NCBI GenBank assembly: GCA_024331125.1
Contig: JANDJI010000004.1
Coordinates: forward strand, 124,001-188,000
Reading direction: 5' to 3'
DNA length: 64,000 nt
Origin: Nitrospira sp.
GTDB lineage: Bacteria; Nitrospirota; Nitrospiria; Nitrospirales; Nitrospiraceae
The translations under genes and the position numbers were made by a program. Of the stretch, positions 56,438 through 64,000 are shown one piece after another. Numbering within the stretch: the stretch's first letter is position 1; each line of letters opens with the position of its first letter. A model generated the notes under the pieces. The model was given only the letters and a program-made list of their open reading frames with translations, made no database searches and was not told where the DNA came from.

Positions 56438-57044
56438 CTACACAGTTCTCACATGCACAAGCTCCTGGCTTTCCTTGGCTCGTTGCCCAGGAAACCCGAC
56501 ATTGGAGAGCGCCAGATTCGGGTGTTGGAATTCGAGGCGCTTTTCTTTGTTTGGGAACGACCGGTCCCCAATCGCCAGCAACTGCTGCTTATTGAGCAAT
56601 AACTCACGTTTGTCGTAGACGGCCCATTCATACTCCCGCGTCATGGCGAGCGCATCAACTGGGCAAGCCTGGACACACATCCCGCAAAAGAGACACCGGG
56701 TCATGTCCATAGAATATTCCTTGGCATTTGGCATATCGTTTGGCGGGCTCGCCTGGCACTTCGTCGCTCACGACTGTAATCACACGCGAAGGACAAGCTG
56801 CATCACAGAGATCACACCCCACACACTTCTCAGTCCCATCATCGTAGCGCAACAAAGCCAACATGCCCCGATAGTTGTCTGGCAAGATCCGTTTTTCATG
56901 AGGATATTGGAGGGTTATCGGCTTGTAATGAATGAGATGGCTCATGGTCGACTTCATTCCCACGGCAAGCTCGTAGAAGGTGATTAGCTTGATCCAAGCC
57001 GTGAACCCACGATAGTGCTTTGCCAATCTTTCTCTAAGCTTCAT
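56438..57044 (-). pseudogene. nuoI: NADH-quinone oxidoreductase subunit I, frameshifted
   Basis: The first part (ATG 57044, MKLRERLAKHYRGFTAWIKL) has the first 4Fe-4S motif CVGCDLCDAACP; the second has the other, CLFCGMCVQACP, in a different frame. The join is a 7-bp tandem duplication (TTGGCAT twice, 56721-56734) after KRYAK; removing one copy would restore RYAKEYSMDMTRCLFCG. So a full NuoI (about 200 residues, electron transfer through two Fe-S clusters) is broken. No other complex I genes are next to it. Confidence 0.85.
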
Positions 57045-57101
57045 ATGTATTCTTTCTTGAGCCTGATGGACTGTCCGTCGCACGCTCTCCCTTTTGCAAG
57101 G

Positions 57102-57644
57102 CTAGTGCGATGAGCCGTTTTCGCTCCTCCATATCATGGCTGGTAGAACGGTTCGACGCGAGAGATACACCGCGACAATCAGGGCCACCACGACCAGCAC
57201 ATTCGCCCCAAGGTCCATGAGATAGCGGTTGAATATGAGATCGGTCAGTTCGCCTATATACGACACTTGAGCTCCAGTGGTCAGGATACGTCTCGTTGAG
57301 GCAATCACGCCGATATAGAGGAATGGTTCCAAGGTAATCACTTTGGTCTTGAGAAAATTAATGGTGGTCCTGAACAACTCCAATAGAATGATCACCAGCA
57401 AGAGATCGTGAACCAGCCCAAGGACAGCAAGAACCGGGTTTTCTCCCACTATGACCGAAAACACGTACCACGCACGGGAAAAGAGCACCATGCTGACCAC
57501 CAGGAAACTCAGTCCGGTCGTGAAGTATCCGAACCGGTCAAGGGCTTCCATCATGCCGATCGCCCTGTCACTCAGGATGCCTTCAAAAAAAGACCATCGC
57601 TTGGTCTGGATATGTCTAGCCAATTCAACAACGTTCTCCATCAT
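57102..57644 (-). CDS. PsiE-family membrane protein
   Basis: About 180 residues from ATG 57644 (a second Met at 57641 sits better behind GAGGAG). Four membrane helices (FGYFTTGLSFLVVSMVLFSR, VLAVLGLVHDLLLVIILLEL, FLYIGVIASTRRILTTG and LGANVLVVVALIVAVYL). LFRTTINFLKTKVITLEPFLYIG is the phosphate-starvation-inducible PsiE family pattern. Function unknown. It is upstream of nuoI (same strand, 58-bp gap). Confidence 0.8.
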   Translation of the reverse strand: MMENVVELARHIQTKRWSFFEGILSDRAIGMMEALDRFGYFTTGLSFLVVSMVLFSRAWYVFSVIVGENPVLAVLGLVHDLLLVIILLELFRTTINFLKTKVITLEPFLYIGVIASTRRILTTGAQVSYIGELTDLIFNRYLMDLGANVLVVVALIVAVYLSRRTVLPAMIWRSENGSSH

Positions 57645-57755
57645 TTCTCCTCGCATACTACGCATATCTTCATCCCCACTGACAGGTATGCCGCCTAGCC
57701 ATGGGTGAACAAGCTACAAAGTAGCATTGCTCTTGTCTGCTGTCTGGTGGTGCAA

Positions 57756-57854
57756 TCAATGCCGTCCCTCTTCCTGCTCCTCTGAGATCGAAGCCCAAAT
57801 CGTAATGCCCCACAACAGCGCGATAATCCCAACTAAGCTATAGATCTGATACAT
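57756..57854 (-). CDS. 32-residue single-helix membrane peptide
   Basis: ATG 57854 follows AAAAGGAGGTGAGCAAT, a perfect Shine-Dalgarno. MYQIYSLVGIIALLWGITIW is a membrane helix, followed by an acidic tail (SISEEQEEGRH). Tiny peptides of this kind are accessory subunits of respiratory oxidases (for example CydX-like) or regulators; homology is not evident. It is upstream of psiE on the same strand. Confidence 0.6.
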   Translation of the reverse strand: MYQIYSLVGIIALLWGITIWASISEEQEEGRH

Positions 57855-58839
57855 ATTGCTCACCTCCTTTTCAGTGACTCTTCGAGCGTGTTGGCTCACA
57901 CCTGCGAACTCTCTGCCTCAGTCTCTTTAACTCAAGCAGGGCAAGAAGCCATTGTCGGCCTTTGTGAATCCGCCGTGGTCGACAGTCAGAATTTCGGTGC
58001 CGACCGCCTCGCGCATATTAGGGGACTCTGCTCGGACACCCCAGCGCGGACCTACGCGATGGAACGCATGCAACCCGTCACATTGTCTACCTACCGAATG
58101 GACACGGAATGAGTGGATACAGAAGACACGACGCCCGTGAAATTCGGTATTCGCACACTGCACCCCTTATTCGATGAGACTCGGTATTCGAAGAAGCACC
58201 GGAGACTGAGGAATCAGACGCGCCGGAGGAAGAGGGAATGCGCGAGAGATAGGACAGTCGATGTCGTTTCGAACGTCAGCGTGATCCTACAAGCCAGGAC
58301 TACCGCTGTCAATGTTTGGAATCGACACATGCGCTGCAACACTCTGTTTCTATGGAACAATATTTATTATTCAGACGAGCATTCCCCGGTAGTGAACGGA
58401 GATATCAAACGTCCGTTGATGCCGTTTCACCGGCACATCGGTTGCCCTAGTCGCAACCACTTCGTTTCTTTCACTTGCGCGGAGACGTTGTTGATGGAGA
58501 AGGGAAGGTAGGTTCAAGCGATCAATACAACACCAACTGGGATACAGTGGGATTGGATGGTAATCAACATGACACACGTGGAGCACCCGGGCTTATCCGC
58601 GGCCCAGAAAACGGAACCCTGGCAGCAACTGTTCTTTACGAGATCACACAGCATACGGTTTTCCATTGGACTCGGCAAACACCCATTCGCTTTTGTTCAG
58701 GAATCTTCAGTATGGGAGCTTCAGGAATCGACGTGTGCAACCAGGTCGGAAGGCCTGTCCTGTTCCCTTGCAATTGAGGCCCCCCGAAAACAAGATTCTC
58801 AAGCGATCGGGGCGTGTTGTGCTCGTGAAGCTGTCAAAC
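57855..58839. other. Nearly 1 kb without a recognisable gene
   Basis: Open frames here (for example 58113-58511 and 58557-58874) have no ribosome binding site and no family I can see. Codon patterns are mixed. A short repeat, TCGGTATTCG, occurs at 58144 and 58182. It may be decayed coding sequence or regulatory DNA; I can support nothing more. Confidence 0.45.
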
Positions 58840-59214
58840 TCACACATACATTGGCCGATTGTCACCAAGAGTGACCCAGCCGCGCACGATGCGATACACA
58901 AACCAGAATCCCACCAGCGTGATCGGTAGCCATACGAAGAGGATGCCGATCCCAAAGGTTGCGATAATGAAGGCCCCGCAAAGGGAGATCCAGAGCAGCC
59001 CGAACCAGAAGGTTCGGATCTGCCAACGAAAGTGCGATTCAAGCCAGGTACCGCGAACTTCCTTCCGCTTGATATAGTTCAGAACGACCGCGATGATCGA
59101 AGGCCAGCCGGTGAGGAAAGAGCCGACCACCGTGGCAGTGCCCATGATGCCGGTCAGCAGGCTGAATGCGTGCAGGGCGTACACGATTTTCGTCCACGTG
59201 ACAAGTGAATCCAC
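58840..59214 (-). CDS. DUF4870-like membrane protein
   Basis: 124 residues with three membrane stretches (AFSLLTGIMGTATVVGSFLT, FGLLWISLCGAFIIATFGIG and WLPITLVGFWFVYRIV). AVVLNYIKRKEVRGTWLESHFRWQIRTFW is the DUF4870-like signature. Function unknown. The gene is on the minus strand, before the IS5-type remnant. Confidence 0.75.
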   Translation of the reverse strand: MDSLVTWTKIVYALHAFSLLTGIMGTATVVGSFLTGWPSIIAVVLNYIKRKEVRGTWLESHFRWQIRTFWFGLLWISLCGAFIIATFGIGILFVWLPITLVGFWFVYRIVRGWVTLGDNRPMYV

Positions 59215-59379
59215 GAGTTCGCTCCATTCTTACTTACTGTCGCTGGTGAGTGTTGGGTATATCACAACCGTATTTTCAACATATTCATCATCTTCAGTCT
59301 AACGCAATACTCGTTACCCAGCAGGCCGTTGACAAATCCCTCTGCATCTCGATGAATGCATGATACAAATTCCTCCCAG

Positions 59380-59770
59380 AAGATCCGTCCCTTGACCGAT
59401 ACGGGACGACTTCAGCAACTCTACAAGCCACTGCTAAGGTCGGTCGTCCATCGATTACACCGGAACAGCTGTTTTTGGCGCTTCTGGGAGGCTATCTAGT
59501 AGACGTCACATTGGAACGGACGTTGGTCAGGGAACTAACAGGGAACCTGGCTCTCCCCGGTTTGTGGAGCTGGGTCTGGATCAGACGCCGTGGGACCACT
59601 CGACGTTCTCGCAGAACCGGACACGGCTGGTTACGAAGGTGGTCTGCTGGAATGCGTGTGCGATGAGACCATGGCCCTGGCGATCAAATAGAAGCTGCCC
59701 TTTTCCCACTCATCGCTGGACGGCATCTTGGTCTAAGCCCAGGCCTCATACACAAATGTCGTGCCAATAG
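59380..59770 (+). pseudogene. Degenerate IS5-type transposase remnant
   Basis: Reading across frames gives GRPSITPEQLFLALLGGYLV, then FVELGLDQTPWDHSTFSQNR, then FSLDGILV-stop-AQASY. These match the DUF772 N-terminus (G-R-P-x-I, W-D-H-S-T-F-S-x-N-R) and the following S-V-D-G-T-L-I-x-A-W-A-S strand of IS5/IS1182-type transposases. It has frameshifts, a stop and a large internal deletion. Confidence 0.75.
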
Positions 59771-59937
59771 AAGTCTTTCTGAATTCGGAGAAGTAGACGA
59801 GGCGGAATGCTGGCATGGGTTCCGCCAGTCTCAAAAAAACTAGCTTGTCCACGCACTGCAAGGAGAACCCGCCAGCACGGTTCACTCCGGTCAGACGTAC
59901 ATCGCCTGGCTTCACTTCAAGCGCGGCTCTTTCCGCA

Positions 59938-62900
59938 TCATGAGCAGCCGCTCGTGGCGCCGCAGCTCACACATTTCAGGCAGGTGCCGTTGCGGACCAT
60001 CGTAAACTGTTTGCACTCGGGGCAGGGGTCTCCCTCGTACCCCTTCACCTTGGCGCTTTGCACTTCGGTCAAGGTGAGGGTCTCACGCTTGATTTCAACC
60101 TGCCTGGCCACGCTGTGACCATTGTCATGACTTCTGCTTCTCCCTCCGTTCCGACGAGCGGGCAGATGTTCCGTGAGGACCGCGGAGGTGGCCAAGGTCT
60201 TGAGGTCCGCCTCCTCTTCCACGCACTCGGGATCCATGTCGTCTTTTTTCATGGAATCCATCCGCAGATCCTCTTCCTTGACCTGCGCCAGGTCGTAGCG
60301 GTCCAAATACGTGATCGCCAGCTCCCGGAAAATGTAGTCGATGATCGATGTCGACATTTTGATGCGGTCGTTGAGTTTAACCGGCCCGTTGGGCTCGAAC
60401 CTGGTGAAGACGAACGCTTCGACGAACTCTTCGAGCGGGACGCCGTGTTGCAAGCCGAGAGAAATGGCGATGGCGAAACAATTCATGAGGCTGCGGAACG
60501 CCGCCCCTTCCTTGTGCATGTCGAGGAAGATTTCGCCGACGGTTCCATCCTCGTATTCGCCGGTTCGAAGATACAATTTATGACCGCCGATGATCGCCTT
60601 CTGCGTATAACCGTTCCGCCGGCTCGGCAAGGGCCGTCGCTTGGCCAGGTATCGGACCAGCACGCGCTCGGTGACCTTCTCCGCGACCGCCTCCACCGCG
60701 CCCGCGGCCTCCGCCGTTTTTCCGTTATCGGTCGAGGCGCTCAACGGCTGGCTCAGTTTCGAGCCGTCCCGATAAATCGCCACCGCCTTGACCATGCTTT
60801 CCCAGGCCAGCCGATAGGCATTCTTGACGTCTTCGACCGTGGCGTCGTGCGGCATGTTGATCGTTTTGCTGATCGCGCCGCTGATGAACGGCTGCGCCGC
60901 GGCCATCATGCGGATGTGGGCGTCGACGGCGATGGCGCGACGGCCGATCCGACCGCAGCGATTGGCGCAGTCGAAGACCGGCAGGTGGTCGGCCTTCAAG
61001 TGCGGCGCCCCCTCCACCGTCATTGTCCCGCAACAATAATCATTCGCGGCGGCGATTTCTTCCTGCGTGAAGCCGAGCGCCTTGAGCATGTTGAAGGAGG
61101 GGCTGTTCAATTGGCTCTCGCTGAACCCCAATTTCTCCGTGCAAAAGGACTCCCCCAGCATGAATTTGTTAAAGGCGAACTGGATATCGAACGCCTGGGC
61201 CAGGCCGTTTTCGACACGGGCCAGCGCTTCGTCGTCGAATCCCTTCGACCGCAACGATTCATGGTTGATGAACGGCGCCTGCTTGAGGGTTTGCGCGCCG
61301 ACGCAATAGCGCACGATGTCCTGGACTTGTCCCTCCGTGTACCCCAGCGTCGACAACGCGAGCGGCAAACTCTGATTGATGATCTTAAAGTACCCCCCGC
61401 CGGCCAATTTCTTGAATTTCACCAGGGCGAAATCCGGCTCGATTCCGGTGGTGTCGCAATCCATCACCAATCCGATCGTGCCGGTCGGGGCGATGACCGT
61501 CACTTGCGCGTTGCGATACCCGTAGGCCGTCCCCAGCTCGAGCGCCCGGTCCCACGCCCGCCGGGCGGCGATCAGCAGATCGGGCGGGCAATTCTCCGGT
61601 TGAATCCCCGTCGGTTTGATCGTCAGTCCCTCATATTCCTCGCGCGGGGCGTTGTAGGCCGCCCGGCGGTGATTGCGGATCACCCGCAGCATGTGATCGC
61701 GGTTCTTCGCGTAGCCTGGGAACGGCCCCAATTCGGCGGCCATTTCCGCCGACGTGCCGTAGGCCTCGCCGGTCATGATGGCGCTGATGGCGCCGCAGAT
61801 CGCGCGGGCTTTTGGTGAATCATAGGGAATCCCTTGGCGCATCAACACCGTGCCCAAATTGGCATACCCCAAGCCGAGCGTTCTGAACCGATAGCTCTTC
61901 TCCGCGATCGACCGACTGGGAAACGACGCCATCAACACGCTGATTTCCAACACGATCGTCCACAGCCGCACGGCGTGCCGAAAGTTTTCCAACTCGAACC
62001 GTCCGTCGACGGTATAAAACGCCGCCAGGTTGAGCGAGGCCAGGTTGCAAGCCGTATCGTCCAAAAACATGTATTCCGAACAGGGGTTCGACGCATTGAT
62101 TCGCCCGTCTTCCGGACAGGTATGCCATTCGTTGATCGTCGTATCGTACTGGGTCCCGGGATCCGCGCAGACCCACGCGGCCCAGGCGATCCGATCCCAC
62201 AGATCGCGGGCCTTGAGGGTCTTGCAGACCTTGCCGTCGATCCGGCGCGTGAGATGCCAATCGCCGTCGGCGTCAAGGGCGGCGAAAAACTCGTTGGGTA
62301 TTCTCACGCTGTTGTTTGAATTCTGACCCGACACGGTTTGATAGGCCTTGCCGTCCCAGTTGGTGTCGTATTCGTGAAAGACGAAGTGTGTGAACCCCTG
62401 CTGCGCGTAGGAAAACATTCGCTGGATATAGGCCTCCGGCACCATGTCTCTTCGCGCTTGCGCCAGGGCTTCCCGCAAGATCGGATTCGTCTTGGGATCG
62501 AGGTCCAGTTTCAAGGCCCCTTGGCCGTCGACGACGTGACAGGCCTTCAGCACGCCGTTCAGGCGTTGCGCGCAAATTTTCGACCCGGTCACCATCGCCG
62601 CGACCTTCTGCTCTTCGATCACTTTCCACTCGATAAACTCTTCGATGTCGGGATGGTCCAGGTCCAGACATACCATCTTGGCGGCGCGCCTGGTCGTTCC
62701 ACCCGATTTAATCGCGCCGGCGGCTCGATCGCCGATCTTGAGAAAGGACATCAGACCCGACGACTTGCCTCCGCCGGACAGTCCCTCCCCCTCGCCTCGC
62801 AATTTGGAGAAGTTGGTGCCGGTCCCGGAGCCGTACTTGAACAGCCGCGCCTCACGGACCCAAAGGTCCATGATCCCGTTCTCATTGACCAGATCGTCCT

Positions 62901-63465
62901 CGATCGACTGAATGAAACAGGCATGGGGCTGGGGATGTTCGAACGCGTTTGTCGCCTTGACGACCTCGCGGGTGGCGGGATCGACGTAATAGTGCCCCTG
63001 CGCCGGGCCCGACAAACCATACGCGTAATGGAGGCCCGTGTTGAACCACTGCGGGGAGTTCGGAGCGGCCATCTGCCGCGCCAGCATGTAACACATTTCA
63101 TCGTGGAACGCCTCGGCGTCCTCCGGCGTTGTGAAGTAGCCGTACGACTTTCCCCAGTGCGTCCAACATCCGGCCATTCGCTCGAAGACTTGGCGCGCAT
63201 CGCGTTCTCCGCCCAACAGGGGTTTCCCATCCGGTCCCGTCAGCATTTGCCCCTGCTGATCACACTGAGGCACTCCCGCTTTTCGGAAGTATTTCTGAGC
63301 CAAAATATCGACGGCCAATTGAGACCATTGCTCCGGCACGTCGATGTTGTCGAGCTTGAATACGACGGATCCGTCCGGATTACGAATCTCGGACGACCGT
63401 TTGACAAACGTGATTCCGTCGTAGGGACTCCGACCGCGATGGGTGAATCTTCGTTCAATCCTCAC
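59938..63465 (-). CDS. nrdJ: Vitamin B12-dependent (class II) ribonucleotide reductase
   Basis: 1175 residues from GTG 63465, directly after AAGGAGGAATCCC. NrdJ reduces ribonucleotides to deoxyribonucleotides with adenosylcobalamin, independent of oxygen. [57 protein letters not shown] (thiyl cysteine region), and [19 protein letters not shown] are class II landmarks. The C-terminal zinc ribbon [21 protein letters not shown] carries a redox cysteine pair. No other class of RNR is in the window. Upstream are an NrdR box and a sigma70 promoter. Confidence 0.96.
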   Translation of the reverse strand: MRIERRFTHRGRSPYDGITFVKRSSEIRNPDGSVVFKLDNIDVPEQWSQLAVDILAQKYFRKAGVPQCDQQGQMLTGPDGKPLLGGERDARQVFERMAGCWTHWGKSYGYFTTPEDAEAFHDEMCYMLARQMAAPNSPQWFNTGLHYAYGLSGPAQGHYYVDPATREVVKATNAFEHPQPHACFIQSIEDDLVNENGIMDLWVREARLFKYGSGTGTNFSKLRGEGEGLSGGGKSSGLMSFLKIGDRAAGAIKSGGTTRRAAKMVCLDLDHPDIEEFIEWKVIEEQKVAAMVTGSKICAQRLNGVLKACHVVDGQGALKLDLDPKTNPILREALAQARRDMVPEAYIQRMFSYAQQGFTHFVFHEYDTNWDGKAYQTVSGQNSNNSVRIPNEFFAALDADGDWHLTRRIDGKVCKTLKARDLWDRIAWAAWVCADPGTQYDTTINEWHTCPEDGRINASNPCSEYMFLDDTACNLASLNLAAFYTVDGRFELENFRHAVRLWTIVLEISVLMASFPSRSIAEKSYRFRTLGLGYANLGTVLMRQGIPYDSPKARAICGAISAIMTGEAYGTSAEMAAELGPFPGYAKNRDHMLRVIRNHRRAAYNAPREEYEGLTIKPTGIQPENCPPDLLIAARRAWDRALELGTAYGYRNAQVTVIAPTGTIGLVMDCDTTGIEPDFALVKFKKLAGGGYFKIINQSLPLALSTLGYTEGQVQDIVRYCVGAQTLKQAPFINHESLRSKGFDDEALARVENGLAQAFDIQFAFNKFMLGESFCTEKLGFSESQLNSPSFNMLKALGFTQEEIAAANDYCCGTMTVEGAPHLKADHLPVFDCANRCGRIGRRAIAVDAHIRMMAAAQPFISGAISKTINMPHDATVEDVKNAYRLAWESMVKAVAIYRDGSKLSQPLSASTDNGKTAEAAGAVEAVAEKVTERVLVRYLAKRRPLPSRRNGYTQKAIIGGHKLYLRTGEYEDGTVGEIFLDMHKEGAAFRSLMNCFAIAISLGLQHGVPLEEFVEAFVFTRFEPNGPVKLNDRIKMSTSIIDYIFRELAITYLDRYDLAQVKEEDLRMDSMKKDDMDPECVEEEADLKTLATSAVLTEHLPARRNGGRSRSHDNGHSVARQVEIKRETLTLTEVQSAKVKGYEGDPCPECKQFTMVRNGTCLKCVSCGATSGCS

Positions 63466-63601
63466 GGGATTCCTCCTTGTGGAAACAGAACCGCCTGGCA
63501 TTGCGAGCCAACATAGAATGTATCCTCTGTGAGCTTGGCCATAAGAACATGAGGGCTTCTTCCTCCTCTCATCTTCATGACCGTCAAATCAGTGGAGAGA
63601 C

Positions 63602-63630
63602 TACATATAGCTATCGACTTTTTTTGTCAA
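63602..63630 (-). promoter_or_regulatory. Sigma70-type promoter of nrdJ
   Basis: On the minus strand TTGACA (63630-63625) and TATGTA (63607-63602) are separated by 17 bases, a near-consensus promoter. It would start transcription near 63595, leaving an untranslated leader of about 130 bases before GTG 63465. The NrdR box abuts the -35 region. Confidence 0.75.
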
Positions 63631-63645
63631 CACTAAATATAGTGG
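63630..63645. promoter_or_regulatory. NrdR box
   Basis: ACACTAAATATAGTGG matches 14 of 16 positions of the NrdR consensus (ACACWATATATWGTGT). It adjoins the -35 of the nrdJ promoter, where NrdR would repress at high dATP/ATP. A second box usually sits about 31 bp away; here the matching position overlaps the -10 and is poor. Confidence 0.75.
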
Positions 63646-63671
63646 TGTCTCTGTGAAATTTGGGGGTAGCC

Positions 63672-63680
63672 TGTGGATAG
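63672..63680 (-). promoter_or_regulatory. DnaA-box-like 9-mer
   Basis: CTATCCACA on the minus strand differs by one base from the DnaA box TTATCCACA. A second, perfect box lies at 63738-63746 on the other strand, 66 bp away. Both lie upstream of the nrdJ promoter. Confidence 0.45.
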
Positions 63681-63737
63681 GCGGCTCTACTGTTTTAGGG
63701 CCGATTTTTTTCTGAGTTTTACCCTGATTGGAGGCAG

Positions 63738-63746
63738 TTATCCACA
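63738..63746 (+). promoter_or_regulatory. Perfect DnaA box
   Basis: TTATCCACA, the exact consensus. With the one-mismatch box at 63672-63680 it might couple nrdJ transcription to DnaA, as known for nrdAB in E. coli. Single 9-mers also occur by chance, so this is suggestive only. Confidence 0.5.
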
Positions 63747-63778
63747 GGAGCACCGGGTTGGCGGGCACATCAGGACGT

Positions 63779-64000
63779 TTAGGACCTTTCTTGCAGCAGC
63801 CGTTCGATTGTTTTTGCCGCTTCTTCCGTTCCGCTGATCGGGACGAACCGGCCACCGATCCCAAGCACGACCACCTTGGTCCCGGCCACCCGGGTTTCAT
63901 ACCAACTGAAAAATCCCCAATTCTTTCGAATCGTGGCCGGTCGAACGACGCCGTCCATGAGTTGCTTGCTTTGAGTACGAATGACCTCGTGAATGAGCCG
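63779..64000 (-). CDS. C-terminal part of an unidentified protein (cut by window edge)
   Basis: The frame is open from the right edge to TAA 63779-63781, 73 codons. It contains NWGFFSWYETRVAGTKVVVL and FVPISGTEEAAKTIERLL. I do not recognise it. The gene starts outside the window and reads towards nrdJ. Confidence 0.5.
   Translation of the reverse strand, partial: RLIHEVIRTQSKQLMDGVVRPATIRKNWGFFSWYETRVAGTKVVVLGIGGRFVPISGTEEAAKTIERLLQERS

Noticed and set aside
58113-58874. Plus-strand frames in the empty region (58113-58511 and 58557-58874)
   Set aside because: Composition looks random, no start signals, and no family motif.
63466-63600. Possible cobalamin riboswitch before the B12-dependent nrdJ
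   Set aside because: The leader is only about 130 bases and contains no B12-box-like GCCACTG sequence or the expected arms.
63602-63617. Second NrdR box about 30 bp from the first
   Set aside because: Only the central ATATA matches; the sequence is better explained as the -10 region of the promoter.

Overview
The window is GC-rich bacterial chromosome from a Gram-negative organism. Lgt, Lnt and LolC/D handle lipoproteins, RlpA and two predicted periplasmic lipoproteins point to an outer membrane, and one secreted protein ends in a PEP-CTERM-type sorting tail. The mix (split trp genes in one operon, class II NrdJ, VPLPA sorting signal, AddAB-like nuclease) fits a Nitrospirota/Nitrospira-type genome. 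That placement is inference from family content and was not tested by a search.

Layout. 0-3.4 kb: small exported or membrane proteins and a decayed VapC-like PIN fragment, then a tRNA-Leu(UAA). 3.9-6.1 kb: membrane protein, lgt, a minimal zincin. 6.1-14.4 kb: AddA/AddB-like helicase-nuclease pair, a zinc ribbon/glutaredoxin pair, a saccharopine-dehydrogenase-like protein. 14.4-18.1 kb: an AT-richer AlbA_2 (Schlafen-type) gene next to a decayed palindromic element, DUF3817, and a phytase-like esterase. 18.3-22.9 kb: a compact operon of DNA topoisomerase VI subunits B and A plus an SF2 helicase, which is unusual in bacteria. 23.4-33.2 kb: Kelch protein, PilZ protein, lnt, prfB with its programmed +1 frameshift, lysS, lolC, lolD, an outer-membrane TraF-like protein and a lipoprotein. 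33.6-36.5 kb: PEP-CTERM protein, a gene-poor stretch with short palindromic elements, and a MntA/HepT toxin-antitoxin pair lying between trpA and a stray copy of the trpA 3' end. 36.5-43.4 kb: complete trpEGDCFBA operon. 43.4-48.9 kb: LysM lipoprotein, ligA, CNNM/CBS transporter-like protein, rlpA, ACT-domain protein.

48.9-59.9 kb is an accessory island. It holds a dead HigBA-type module, a CsgG-like lipoprotein, an IS256 fragment, and an integron cassette array without an integrase (three complete attC-like sites at 51936-52007, 52949-53047 and 53527-53586). The cassettes carry two hicBA toxin-antitoxin pairs, a cluster of tiny membrane proteins and an unknown protein. Next come nested IS3-family copies, a CopG/RelE pair, a NuoI gene broken by a 7-bp tandem duplication, a PsiE-family protein, a 32-residue membrane peptide with a perfect Shine-Dalgarno, a DUF4870 protein and an IS5-type remnant. 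59.9-63.5 kb: B12-dependent ribonucleotide reductase nrdJ, whose upstream region shows a consensus sigma70 promoter, an NrdR box and two DnaA-box-like 9-mers.

The items most worth a second look are the topoisomerase VI-helicase operon, the integrase-less cassette array with its IS junctions, the trpA 3'-end duplication flanking a toxin-antitoxin pair, and the family of short elements ended by GGGGACATTCT repeats that match the ends of the local IS3 copies.
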